From Adineta vaga (taxonomy: Eukaryota; Rotifera), in NCBI GenBank assembly GCA_021613535.1, contig CP075494.1, positions 15,066,001-15,130,000 of the forward strand: DNA of 64,000 nucleotides. Reading direction: 5' to 3'. Position 1 is the stretch's first letter. Every line of letters begins with the position of its first letter. Shown here piece after piece: positions 35,419 to 46,664 of the stretch. A program made the translations under genes and the position numbers. Under the pieces are notes generated by a model. That model was given only the letters and a program-made list of their open reading frames with translations, ran no database searches and was not told the DNA's origin.

Positions 35419-35847
35419 AAATTGCAAGATAATTTGATTTTTGTACGTGTCTCTATGCCCACCTTGATTTCTAAATAATAGAACGGATAAGAATTGATGA
35501 TGATCTTTTACTTGTCCAATAATTGTACAACGAAACATTCTTTCATTCGTGGTCAATAACTATCTATTAAGAAAAGAATGTTTCTTTTTCCTGATCGGAT
35601 GGCGAGTATTTGTTAAAGTCTTAACTCTACCGATGATGTTAAACAATCTCTTTTCTCTCTCTCTCTGAATATTCGTACGTGTAGATGTTAGAGAAAATCG
35701 TCTTGATCGAATGTTTGCATATATGCGAATATTTCACGGCCATCATCATTCTTTTCATTGTATATTTGAATAACACGACAAAAGAAAAACGAGAGAAAAA
35801 TTTAAGAAGTGAGGAAGACATGATTTGAATCATCAGTTAAGACAATC
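35419..35847. other. Spacer, no gene seen
   Basis: This is the downstream region of DUSP12 and the upstream region of the lipid phosphatase gene. It contains a short (CT)n run near 35651-35666. No coding sequence is supported. Confidence 0.5.
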
Positions 35848-37686
35848 ATGGACGCACGATCACGCATGTAGAAATTTCTTTCTTTATTGGAAAATATCCT
35901 TGTTTTCATTCAATATTGATATCTTTCTAATAGAAGTGGACCTTATACGGAAGGAACGGCAGAATATGTTCGAAATGGTGGGCGATATGCACTAGCTACA
36001 GCTGTTCTTGATAGTATCGTACTTGTATTTGCTGTTATCGTCGCATTTCTTCTTCGGTAGATTTGAAGAAGTAAAAAAAACGTTTGAAAATCAATCGAAT
36101 TTTTTCATTTCTAGTGCATCGGATATCTTTCCTGTTCGACAACAACGATTTTTATGTGATGATGCTCGTTATTATCAATCCTATGAAGATGCCAATACCG
36201 AACGAACTTATATAATTCTTTCCAATCTTACACTTTATATATTATGCTTAGCAGTTCCAATTCTTATCGTAATACTTCATCAATGGACGATCTTCTCAGT
36301 TCTTCTTCTCTTTTTTTGTGTTTAGATTTCAATCATTGAATTAATTCGTTCATTTGTAACATATAATTCTTATCGAGCTCGTTTTGCTGTTCGTTTTAAA
36401 GAATGTTTACTTCGATCATTAGCTCGTATTTTGAAATATACTTGTAAGTTGATTGATTGATCGATTAATTTGATTATGTAAATTTTCCTTTGAACTTTAG
36501 CGGTATTCATATTTGGTGCATTGGCAACGACTGTTCTTACAGATATTTTAAAAATTATGTCCGGACGTTTACGACCATACTTTTTAACTTTATGTAATCC
36601 CGATCAAAAATCATGTAATGGAATGGGTAGGTTCTTCATCCAAGAAATATTCAGCATTATTAAGAACTATTTTAGGTTTAACCGATGCAGAATTCGTATG
36701 TCCTCGAAGAATATGACTGGATTATTACGAGAAGCAAGGTAGGATCTATGACAACTTCTTCTATATTCATTCCTTTCAATTGATTTTCTCTAGACTTTCG
36801 TTTCCATCGTTACATGCTTCGTTATCGATGTATAGTGCAATGTTCCTTGCTGTAAGTGAAGAAATTAAACCATAAAGAAAATTTTATATTCAATTGTTTA
36901 GATTTATCTTCATCGTGGGATACGTATTGAACGTGTTCGAATTGTCAAACCATTTTTGATTTTATCAATAGTTACATTATCAATTGTCGCCGGTGGTATT
37001 CGATTAGCAAGTAATAAAAATCATTGGGAAGATGTGGCATTTGGATTTGCACTAGGAACATTGATTGCTTTTTATCTCGTAATATTCAAATTAAAAATAA
37101 GATATTATTTATTCTCATTTAATCTTAGATGAAAACTCTTCGATCATCTAAACCATACTTTGGTTCACCATTAGCTAAAAATGGAAATTATGATGATTAT
37201 CAAAGTTATGTGGAAGATCAAACACAATATAATAAAGAAGTAACTAAAAATGAATTGAAAATTTATTTTGAAAGAACGTTTATTAATATAGATGGATGCA
37301 ACATATGCTCCGGGAATGGACGCTGTCTATCAAACAACAGGTTATAGTGTTAGTGGTCCTGAACAATTTTCTTTACAACCAAGTGCATCTCAAGGTAAGA
37401 AATCATTTTGAAGATGTTGAAAGTGATTTATAATGAGAATTCAGGTCATATAGCTGGTGGTTTTGCTCGTCATCGATATGATCTTCGAACTCAACAACAA
37501 CAAGCTGCTGCTGCTGCTGCTGGACTTGCACCACAACAAATTTCATTGGATAAAACAGGTACAACTGTCGGTCGTGGAGAAGCAACGAATGGTGTTGTAC
37601 AACATCTTGTTCATCAAATTCAACATCAACCACATACATCAACAAGTAGTCAACGTGCAAGTACATCAATGAGTGCACTTAGATAA
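35848..37686 (+). CDS. PAP2-family lipid phosphatase/phosphatase-related protein, with a one-base frame conflict
   Basis: Exons: 35848..35867, 35934..36056, 36115..36268, 36327..36444, 36501..36626, 36676..36738, 36794..36851, 36902..37078, 37129..37239, 37292..37394, 37445..37686. Motif C1 is KIMSGRLRP, C2 is FPSLHAS (PSGH in active enzymes), and C3 is IRLASNKNHWED, where the first Ser of SRxxxxxHxxxD is Ile. Six membrane segments fit the phospholipid phosphatase or PLPPR family, which act on lysophosphatidate and related lipids or, in PLPPRs, are non-catalytic. The tail is Gln/Ala rich. Exon 36676..36738 is 63 bases where 61 or 64 are needed: GLTDAEFVCP and NMTGLLREAR lie in different frames. 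Either one base is missing, an alternative donor is used, or the 49-base intron at 36627..36675 is retained, which also restores the frame. Confidence 0.8.
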
Positions 37687-38584
37687 ATATTTCAAATAGG
37701 AAACAGATTTTATTTCATTTTGTTGCATTCAGGGTGCTTGAATATTCACAAGTAGATTTTCGCTTTCTTTTTCTTAATCATTTTATTTTTTTTTGTTTTG
37801 GAGTGAATATTTTACATTAAAAGCAACAAATAGTGTTAAATTCAAACAATACATAAAATGAGGCGAGAACAACAAAAACGACATCAAAAGAAATATCGAT
37901 GAGTTAATTTTTGTTTCCATTGGAATCGATCGATTTTGATATAGGATACTGATCCTAATTTCGGTTGAACTTGTGCTTTGATTCTCAATTTGTATTTTTC
38001 ATCGATATACTTAAGTAATAATATAGCCGGAATTTACAAATACGTTCATTCACTTTTCCTCCTATTAATTTTAGTACGAATTGAGTGTCATACCAAGTTC
38101 TTCACCATATTGTGTATTTGATGATAAAAACTACAAAACGAAATTGACGTTGAGAACATTTGGGATAAGATGCTTCGAAGACAAATTTTTGGATTTTTCA
38201 GTCGAACAGCTCGAATTTATAAAGTTGTGGATGGTTAAAATAAATATGTTTTATATCTTGGTGTAAAAGATTTTTGATCAATGAATCGCTGAATCATTTT
38301 CAGTAATCGTATGTCTTTATTTATTAGTCTACGCTGGTAGTTAATGTTTGAAATGAATATGTATGATTCAAACATTATTCGAAATACTCACATAGACATA
38401 CGTATTCCCTTATCTTCCGTTTACTTGTTAAATACTCACGTTTCACTATGAAGGACTATTGATTAAGAGAAGTTGTTTCTCCGACCAGCTATCATCGATT
38501 TTATTCTTTTTTACATTTCTTATCTTTCTTGTTTGACGTAGTCTTTGCACCTATGGCACATATTCCTCTTTTATTATCATACTG
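37687..38584. other. Intergenic, no gene seen
   Basis: This contains the 3' region of the lipid phosphatase gene and the 5' region of the aldo/keto reductase gene. A 61-codon open frame at 38081-38266 is unsupported. Confidence 0.5.
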
Positions 38585-39657
38585 ATGACTTCAATGCCTA
38601 ATCGTCAATTGGGTAAAAATGGACCTAAAGTATCAGCGATTGGTTTTGGAGCAATGGGATTTGCAGGATTTTATGGCGTATCAGGTTCGGATGAAGAACG
38701 ATTTCAAGTTCTTGAACGAGCCATTGAACTTGGAAGTACATTTATTGACAGTTCGGATGTTTATGGCGATAACGAAGATTTACTTGGAAAGTTTTTTCAA
38801 AAATATCCACAACAACGTGAAAAAGTTTGTAAAAAATCCAATCGAAGAGTTTTATATCTTTCCATATAGGTATTTCTTGCTACAAAATTTGGTAATACAT
38901 ATCTTTCTGATGGTACACGTCGTGTTCGTGGTGAGCTCAATATGTTCGTGAAGCCAATGCTAAAAGTTTAAAACGTCTCAACTTGGATTACATCGATCTC
39001 TATTATGCTCATCGGATCGATAAAACTGTTCCAATTGAAGAAACAATGAGTGTTTTAAAAGAACTTGTTGAAGAAGGTAAAATCAAATATATTGGTTTAT
39101 CTGAATGTTCCAGCGATACACTTCGACGTGCTTATGCAATTCATCCTATTGCTGCTGTTCAAATTGAATATTCACCATTTAGTTTAGATATTGAACATAA
39201 AGAGATAGGTCTTTTGAAAACCTGTCGACAGCTCGGTGTAGCTATTGTATGTTATTCACCATTAGGTCGTGGTATATTAACGGGACAAATCAAAAGTTTA
39301 GATGATTTAGAAGAAAATGATTCTCGTCGACGAATGCCTCGATTTTCTCAAGAAAATTTCAAGAAAAATCTTCATTTAGTTGATATTTTAACATCATTAG
39401 CAAAGAAAAAGAACTGTACGTCGAGTCAATTAACCTTAGCTTGGATATTAGCTCAAGGTGAAGACTTTATCGTTATTCCAGGGACGACAAAAGTCAAAAA
39501 TTTAGAAGAAAATATTGCTGCAGCACAAATTCAATTGACTAAAGACGAAATTGAGGAAATTCGACATGCTTGTGAAAGCACAAATATCATTGGTGGACGA
39601 TATCCTGAAGCATTATCTGCGCTTTTATACGCTGATTCTGCACCGAAACAAAACTAA
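38585..39657 (+). CDS. Aldo/keto reductase, with a one-base frameshift
   Basis: Exon 1 is 38585..38824 and exon 2 38870..39657. The N-terminus MTSMPNRQLGKNGPKVSAIG and FIDSSDVYGDNEDLLGKFF carry the family Asp and Tyr of the catalytic tetrad; VFLATKFG gives the Lys and DYIDLYYAHRID the His. The NADP-binding end is VIPGTTKVKNLEEN. The overall pattern resembles the AKR13/YakC-type enzymes common in fungi, plants and bacteria. Between RRVRGE (around 38930) and YVREANAKSLKRL (38943 onward) the frame changes by one missing base, with no room for an intron, so as given the gene is broken near 38930-38945. A sequencing indel or a true null are both possible. The family oxidises or reduces carbonyls; the substrate is unknown. 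Confidence 0.85.
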
Positions 39658-41211
39658 CTCAACCATTGTCTAAATTTTCATATAAAAAAGACGATAATAC
39701 TCTGTCATAACAAAAAAAATTTTCAATGAACTTAGTGGCGTCGTGTATATAAACAGTTAGATAATCAGACTCCTTGACGAAAAGAAAAACATGTTCGATT
39801 TCGACGAATTCAATTGCAAAGCACTTCACACAGCAGGAAATCGATACAGTCAGATTGGTAATGAGAAACGAAAATAATTTGAGCAAGGTTGTTAACGTTT
39901 AAATGAATTAAAAATGACATGCTGAGACGACTAGCCATTCCAAGAGTCATTTAAATGATGACAATTCAAAACTAGACAACATCACCCACTGTTCGAAAAC
40001 AACAAAATGTGAAAAAATGATTGACAAAAAGTAGTAACACGTAACACAATCAGAATAACAATGAAGATTTTCTTTTCATATTGATTGATTACGAGACATA
40101 TTGATATTGACCTCGTCATCTTCTTTTTTTCTTCGCTTTGTAAAAGTATAACACCTGCCTATTTTCTCTCACTTCATCAATATATACACGTGCAAATGTT
40201 CATTCTTTTGTTTGTCCAATGTGTTCAAAGACCGAACATCATATACATAGAACAAAGTTATCATCACACTCGACTGTCGATTTCCTGTGTTCGTTGTTCG
40301 AGGCATACTTTTTCATGTCTCATTGATTACCTTCCTTTTTTTTATCGGCTACGCCTGGACAATGTAAACTGTAGAACCGGATCTTTCTAATTATCATTCT
40401 CTCACCTGTTCGTGACAATTCAACTTTCGTTTATGTTTTACAATCGAATTGGAAAATCGACATTCCCTCAAGGACATATCCGCTTACTGAATAATCGTTA
40501 AAAGGATAAAATAATAAGAGCGCGGTATCGGCTAAATAACCTTTCTGCTATTGTATTTTCTTCGAATCAGAGAGAGAGAGAGAAAGAGAAAGAGAAGAAA
40601 AGTAGCAAAACAAATAGTTAGCGTTGCTTCATTGCATCTCTTGATGATCATCTGTTCAAATCATCTCAACATACAAATTATTTATCGACACACGCGCATT
40701 CAGACATTCTCTTTTCACAAATCAATAAGAACAACAACAACAAAGACAAGTTTCATATTCTTTCATCTTCTTCATTTACATAGATATGTTCAGAAAAGAG
40801 AGGTGATTTGTCTCTTCACGTCAAACTTCCGTTTTTTCCCTTTTCTTTTTCTGTACTTTTGTCGTTGTCATTATTTCAATTAATCAATCACTCGACGAAA
40901 CCTGTGTGTTCCTCTCGTTCGTCGATCGCCCATTCTTTGATGTTCACAGATTGGTCATTGTTGTGCGTGTGTCCAAAGTTAATAGTTAAAGAAGAAGACG
41001 ACGACAGACGTAAGACGGATTGATGAGTTGTGCGTGCTTTTGATTGTAGACATTGAAAGTGAGAATTGTTTAACTAAAGACGTGAATGAGTTAATTATTC
41101 TCTCTCTCACGCTTTGTGTTCAATATTGACTCATGTCATATAACGAAATGTTCGTAGAGAAGTTTATTTTTTTCTTTATATTTTAGATCATTAAAGCGTA
41201 TTCGATAAAGA
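39658..41211. other. Spacer and 5' flank of cadherin-like copy C
   Basis: From about 40250 on this is the inverted-repeat counterpart of 27283-28196, including an (AG)n run at about 40567-40605. From 39658 to 40250 no gene or named element is seen. Confidence 0.5.
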
Positions 41212-43325
41212 ATGTTATTTGAACACTATTTATTAATTTTAATAATGATTATTCGTGTAAGTGAATCCATAACATCAATCAAAACATTTGAAACAATTGA
41301 AATGAAAGAAAATCTTCCCGTTGGTACAGTTCTTCTTCGATTCGATGACGAAAAAGCAGAAGAAGAAGAAGAAGAAGAAATGTCAAAATATTATTTATTA
41401 AATTTAAGTGGATTTGAAAGAAGATATTTTAGAATAAAGGATAAACATTTGATAATAGAAGAAGAAATTGATCGTGAAGAATTTGTTCAAAGTAAAAAAT
41501 GTTTTGATCGTTTTTCATGTTTAATTGAAATTCATATTTTAATCAATGATGGTCAAAGATATTTCGTTATTCCAATTCATATTGTTGAGTAAGTTGATTT
41601 GTTGTTTTTTCTATAAAATAAGATTTTATTTATTTTATTTATAACAAATTAAAGTGTCAATGATAATAAACCCAAATTTAAAAATGAATTAATTGAAATA
41701 AAATTAAAAGAAAATGAAGAAATGAAATATCAAATAACAATTGAAGGTGCAAATGATTTAGATGAAGGAATAAATAATAATATTGAATATGAATTAGATT
41801 GTTCATTAATTAATAAAAATAAAGAAAAGAATTGTTCAAATTTATTTCAATTAATTTTAATTTCCAAATCACAAAATTCCAATCAATTTGATCAAATTTT
41901 ATTAAAATTTTCATTTGTAAATGAAAATAAAGATTTTTATGAATTAATTATAAATTCATTTGATTGTAATCCAAAAGAAAAATGTCGAGAAAAAAGATTA
42001 AATAATTCAATGAAAATTCAAATTGAAATTCAACGAATTCATTTTCTCAAATTAAATTATAAATTTATAATTCAAATGAAACATTTATTAAAAGAAAATA
42101 ATGAAATTGGTGAAATTCAAATAAATGAAAAATCCAATGATATTATTTATAAAATAAAAGATCAAAATATTGAAAATAATATTAAAATAAATGAAAATGG
42201 AAAATTAATTTTATTAAATGAACAAATTTTATTAAATCAAACTTTGATTTTCTTTCAAATTCAACTTTTTAATTTAAAAACAAAACAATTTTTATCTTCA
42301 ATTACAAATTGTTCCATTTATTTTCGTTTATTTGATCAAATTGAAATGTTTTCATTGAATTATTTTAATTTTTCATCATCAATTCAATCAATTCAACAGA
42401 ATTCCTTTCTTTTCTCTGATCAAGAACTTTTACAAAGAAATCAAATTCTTTTTTTCATTCAAATTCTTCCTTCTTTTTATTTCTCTGATCAATATTTTCT
42501 TTCTCTCATTGATTCTCAATCTCTCTTTTCTCTTTCTCCCTCTTCTTCTTCTCCTTCTTCGAATCAAACGAATATTTATTCATTTCAATTGACAAATCCT
42601 TCTTTATTCAATCAATCGATCATTTATTTTCTTCACATTTCGATTCAACATCAATTAACAAAACAAATTTTATCTCAACAAATTCTTCTTCAATTTTCTT
42701 TTTCTTCAAATCTTTGTCATGAAAATGTTTATTATTCACTTTATGATTTATCAATGAAAAGTGTTGTGGCTCAACTTCAAGTTGTGAGAACAAATGCAAA
42801 GATTTTATCATTTTCTTCATTTGTGATTTCATCGAAAGATGAAAATGAAATATTTATTGATGATTGTCAAATGAATATTATTGAATCGAATTCATCTTTA
42901 TCTTTATCTCAATATGAACTTTGTTCTTCTTCCTCTCGTTCAAATGAGTCTTGTTTTCTTATTCAAATCAATTCAACATCATCATTTCAACAAACAAATT
43001 TCACTTCTTTTTTACGCCCAATTGAAATGATCATTGTAACTTTTGCATCGATCTTTGTTTTAGCAATGTTAACATTGAGTTTGATTATTTGTCGTTTGAA
43101 ATTTTGTTTAAGAATGAAAAATTATTTGTTTTATGGAAAGAAATATGGATTAAGTCAAGCACAACGTCTTTCAACAGCGAAAATGACGGTAATAGTTTTT
43201 GAATACAGAGAAGTCATTTTGTATTTGTTGATTTTAGCAAAGAGTTCATTCGATTATTGTTCGAGAATCTCAATCACCTTCGATCGAATCAATGAAACAA
43301 AGTATGTTGCATTTGAATGATTTAT
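40250..43325. repeat. Right arm of a large inverted repeat
   Basis: This is the inverted counterpart of 25165..28196. High identity runs from about 40525 to the middle of intron 3 near 43325, where similarity stops abruptly; the inner end from 40525 down to about 40250 is diverged but still recognisable. Confidence 0.85.
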
Positions 43326-43524
43326 TTTTACTAATAAATAATTTTTAGAAACATTGATTTATAATATCGATCAATTATTGGGTGAAGAATCAAGTCCACC
43401 AATGAATATTTCACCTGATATGAGAATATCTCTGTCATGTTCATCAATATTAAATCGAAATGAAGAAAATGAAAGTGAAATCAATCGAGATTTAAATTTA
43501 TCTAGATTAGCTTCGGAAGTCTGA
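41212..43524 (+). CDS. Cadherin-like single-pass membrane protein (copy C)
   Basis: There are four exons, 41212..41588, 41655..43188, 43238..43301, 43349..43524; the product is 716 residues. It has the same layout as copy B: signal peptide, diverged cadherin repeats joined by the linker IHIVDVNDNKPKF, Asn/Ser-rich stretch, one membrane helix and a cytosolic tail. Differences from copy B in exons 1-3 are mainly single substitutions and a two-codon indel in a Ser/Pro run. The last exon is longer and different: it starts KTLIYNIDQLLGEESSPPMN and carries an Asn/Glu-rich insertion before the shared ending LASEV. Thus the cytosolic tails of B and C differ although the ectodomains are nearly the same. 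The intron-3 boundary is also where nucleotide similarity ends. Confidence 0.82.
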
Positions 43525-44107
43525 TGTTTTTTTGTAACAGTTGATACATATTTGTTTTTTTGATGTTGTAGTATGTTTGTTTTGATTTTTCTTGTCTGAA
43601 AATTGAGTATCACTTATAAAACACGAAATATTCTTTATTGCGATGTGAATATCGGTGCAAATGTTGCTTATAACATCGTGACACACACTCTCATCCTTTT
43701 GAAAAGATTATAGATGAGGTAGAAAATGAAAAGTTCGAAGAAAATTAAGGTAGAAATCGGATTCAATGGGCTGTAGACATTAAAAGAGGTAAACACGTTT
43801 GCCACAAGGTTAAATTATATTTTCACCCACGCTGTGAACTATTCATCCGTATAATCTGATGCGTTTTTAACTTTTGATGGACGAGAGAAAGCAATTTCTC
43901 GGACAGTTTTCATCGTTTTGTGATTGCGATACAAATGTTTTGTATGATCGAATGCTTCGCTGACTCTGATTTTTGTTATATGAATAATACTTTCATTCGA
44001 TATTCCTCGGAGAGACGAATCTTCATATTCACATTTTCGTGCTCGAAAACCTAATCATCATTTACCTTTTTTTCCTTCATCGATCATCGAATATTATTCA
44101 AATTACC
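43525..44107. other. Intergenic, no gene seen
   Basis: No sequence like the NOMO 3' end is found downstream of copy C, unlike copies A and B. No supported gene is present. Confidence 0.5.
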
Positions 44108-44550
44108 ATGGGATTTTCCACCAAATTGATCTGTTTATCCTTCGTGGTTATCGTGTTTGTAATAAACAATAATATTTCAGCGCTACGTAATGAAATGGAC
44201 AGTGATCTTGAATCGGATGAAGCAGAATACAACTTGCGTCGATTGAGTAAACTGTTTTTAGACAAACGTGCTGGTGCTTGCTTCAGTACTTCTAAACCTT
44301 GTGCTTACACTTCTGATAACTCAAAAATTGCTCCTGTTGATAAATATAATACAAATGGTTGTTGTAAAGGTAGTGTTTGTCGTTATAATCATACTATACC
44401 TAATGATGATGATGCTGAATATTACGGTACAGCCGGTCCCTTTTATTATCATATTTACTCTTGTCAATCAAAGAACAAATCAGTATGTAGAGTTATTTAT
44501 ATACTTGAAGGTCACGAACAAAAACATATTCTTTTTCTTTCTAGAAATAA
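44108..44550 (+). CDS. Secreted cysteine-rich peptide precursor, inhibitor-cystine-knot-like
   Basis: Exon 1 is 44108..44482; a GTATGT donor joins it to a two-codon exon 44545..44550 (Lys, stop), giving 126 residues. The precursor has a signal peptide (MGFSTKLICLSFVVIVFVI), an acidic propeptide (MDSDLESDEAEYN) and a dibasic site (LDKR) before the mature part. The mature part has six cysteines spaced C-x6-C-x19-CC-x4-C-x27-C, the C-C-CC-C-C order of inhibitor cystine knots. Such peptides serve as neuropeptide-like signals, protease inhibitors, antimicrobials or venom components; the sequence does not tell which. The long last loop is Asp/Tyr rich, unusual for the class. If the intron is not removed, translation would run into about 140 unrelated residues, so the spliced form is preferred. 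Confidence 0.65.
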
Positions 44551-44658
44551 GAAACAGATAAAGACGACTCTTTACATAATCAATCCAATCGCATTAACTT
44601 CTTTTCTTTTTCAAAATCAAATCATACATGTGCCCTTGTCTTTTTATCAAAGAACATT

Positions 44659-44943
44659 TCACAATAAAATAATAGAAAAAGCGACTTTAATTATAATTTT
44701 AATAAATGGTCCAACAACTTTCAAAATCGGTGCAACTTCTTCTAATCGTTTTGTCCAAACATTTTTCTTGTTTTGTGCAGCTCTTTCTCGTTGTGCTTGT
44801 TTTATAAGAACGAAAGCTAATACAATTGCACAACTAATTGCAATGACAACTAAGCAAACAGTGATAAATAACTTCGTAGCATTTCGTTGACACCATGGAA
44901 TGTCATCATAATAATCCTCATCATTAGCATATCGATGACTCAT
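44659..44943 (-). CDS. Small single-pass membrane protein, unrecognised (first of a pair)
   Basis: This is a single exon of 94 residues. An acidic N-terminus (MSHRYANDEDYYDD) leads to one membrane helix (LFITVCLVVIAISCAIVLAFVLI), then a basic juxtamembrane stretch (KQAQRERAAQNKKNVWTKR) and a hydrophobic, possibly amphipathic C-terminal helix (VAPILKVVGPFIKIIIKVAF). It overlaps no other gene and lies just upstream, on the same strand side, of a second protein with the same arrangement. No family is recognised. Confidence 0.55.
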   Translation of the reverse strand: MSHRYANDEDYYDDIPWCQRNATKLFITVCLVVIAISCAIVLAFVLIKQAQRERAAQNKKNVWTKRLEEVAPILKVVGPFIKIIIKVAFSIILL

Positions 44944-45024
44944 TTGAAAAGATAACTAAAGTATAAACAAGAATAGAAATGATTTTTGTCAAACATTTCA
45001 CGCGGCTTTTTCTTTTGTCGTATT

Positions 45025-45387
45025 TCATTCATTGAATAATGTTCGAGAAATATCTTCAAATAATTTTTGAAATACCGTAGCAATTTGACCTTTAGATTTC
45101 TTAAGAAAACGATTGAGTTTACCATCTTTCATAATAAAATCTAAAACTTTATCAGTTACACCATGTTTACGTTTAAATGCATTTTTAGCTCGTAAACGTT
45201 CTCGATCACGTTCAGCGAATTTATTTTTGTAATAAACATAAGAAATTGCCGAAGTAATCAGAATAATGAAAAGAAAACAACTGATCACTTGACACCAACA
45301 TAGTTCACAACAGGAAGAATCGTTATTGCGACGTTTTCTACGATGCATTTTGTAGGACAATGAAGAGATTACACTTGTATCGCTCAT
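45025..45387 (-). CDS. Small single-pass membrane protein, unrecognised (second of a pair)
   Basis: This is a single exon of 120 residues. A Ser-rich and basic N-terminus with a Cys cluster (SSCCELCWCQ) abuts one membrane helix (VISCFLFIILITSAISYVYY), followed by a highly charged stretch (KFAERDRERLRAKNAFKRKHG) and an amphipathic C-terminus. The order 'tail, helix, R/K/E-rich linker, amphipathic helix' is the same as in the neighbouring 94-residue protein, and both are intronless, so they may be diverged tandem duplicates. The juxtamembrane cysteines could be palmitoylated, which is inference. No family is recognised. Confidence 0.55.
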   Translation of the reverse strand: MSDTSVISSLSYKMHRRKRRNNDSSCCELCWCQVISCFLFIILITSAISYVYYKNKFAERDRERLRAKNAFKRKHGVTDKVLDFIMKDGKLNRFLKKSKGQIATVFQKLFEDISRTLFNE

Positions 45388-45557
45388 TTTGTTAATTTGA
45401 CATGAACAAAATGTATGTAACTAAGGATATGAATACGCGGAGAAAGTAACACACATAAACACAAATTTTTTATTTTTATACTCAAAAGAAAAATCGAACA
45501 CTCAACAAACAAATTATCCTATAAATAGAATTACGTTTTGCTCTTATCCTCAACTTT

Positions 45558-46664
45558 TTATTTTGCTTTCTTTCCTTTTTTCATATAACTTTGTAAGTAA
45601 AAATTCGAAAATAATACTAGAATTGTTATTCCATAGAAGATAAATGAAACATCAAAAATTTTTGGATAATTACATGGCGTTATCAAATTAACACTTGAAT
45701 GCGTAATTACCATTATAAATTGTGCCTAAACACAGAAGAAAAACAGAATTTAAAATCAAAATTCAAAAACAAAACTTTACAATTTGAGCTTGAGTTAAAT
45801 AACGTTTCCACCAAAGATATTTTTGAATGTTTTTTCCACAAGCACTTAAACCATAATAAGCATACATAACAACATGAATAAATGAATTTATAATAACAAT
45901 AAATAATGCTAAAGAATATCGATTGGATTTTGATTAAAAATGAAAGTTTGAATTTACTTACATTGACCACCTGGAACATAAGTTGTTCCATACCAACCAA
46001 AAAAGACCATGGTTAAATGATGATAAACATGTAAAAATGTTATTTGATTGTCTTTTTTTCGTAATACAAATATAATCTAGATATAAATTGACATACAAAA
46101 CATTTCTATAACGTTCTTTTCACTTACTGTGTCAATTAAATCGACTAATTTCATCATAAAATACCACCAACTTACGTTACATGCCTAAAACAATCATCAA
46201 AAACTTGATCTCGATATTGAATTTCAATTCGATTAAACTTACTCGCATCGCATCTTTTCCATTCGAATAATCAACAGGTTCACATAACAAACTATATCTA
46301 TTATTAATCCATATATATGTTGCCTAGTTACAAAAAAAGGTTTTTTTTTATATCAAAGTCAAATCGAATATTTTTTATCGTATTACTTCGAAAGTAATAT
46401 ATGTGCAAAGAATCACTTGAATAATATTATAGATAAACATAAAATGTCGTAATTCAAATGGGTTTTGAGTTTTCATCCATACTCGTCCAAAAACAATCGC
46501 ACATACATAGATAACAGTTATAATTACAGTTGGAATCACACTTTGCATCATCAGCCAATCTCTAACACGAACATCTAAAGAAACAATATAGATAAGAATC
46601 AAAATCACGAAGAATTTAGTTCATACAAACCTCCATTTGTTGGTAAGGTACTAAATAAATCCAT
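45558..46664 (-). CDS. ELOVL-family very-long-chain fatty acid elongase
   Basis: There are seven exons on the minus strand: 46631..46664, 46387..46574, 46243..46323, 46128..46184, 45962..46076, 45781..45908, 45558..45725; the product is 256 residues. Family landmarks occur in order: [49 protein letters not shown], the catalytic box [24 protein letters not shown] and LTQAQI. The C-terminus ends KKGKKAK, a dilysine-type ER retrieval signal. ELOVL enzymes condense acyl-CoA with malonyl-CoA in the ER to lengthen fatty acids by two carbons. HVYHH rather than HxxMYYY features places it with the animal ELOVL1/4/7-like or ELOVL2/5 branches; the substrate range is not assigned. Confidence 0.93.

Noticed and set aside
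41000-41211. Possible promoter or first exon shared by cadherin-like copies
   Set aside because: Sequence is shared with the other arm but no core promoter motif could be singled out.
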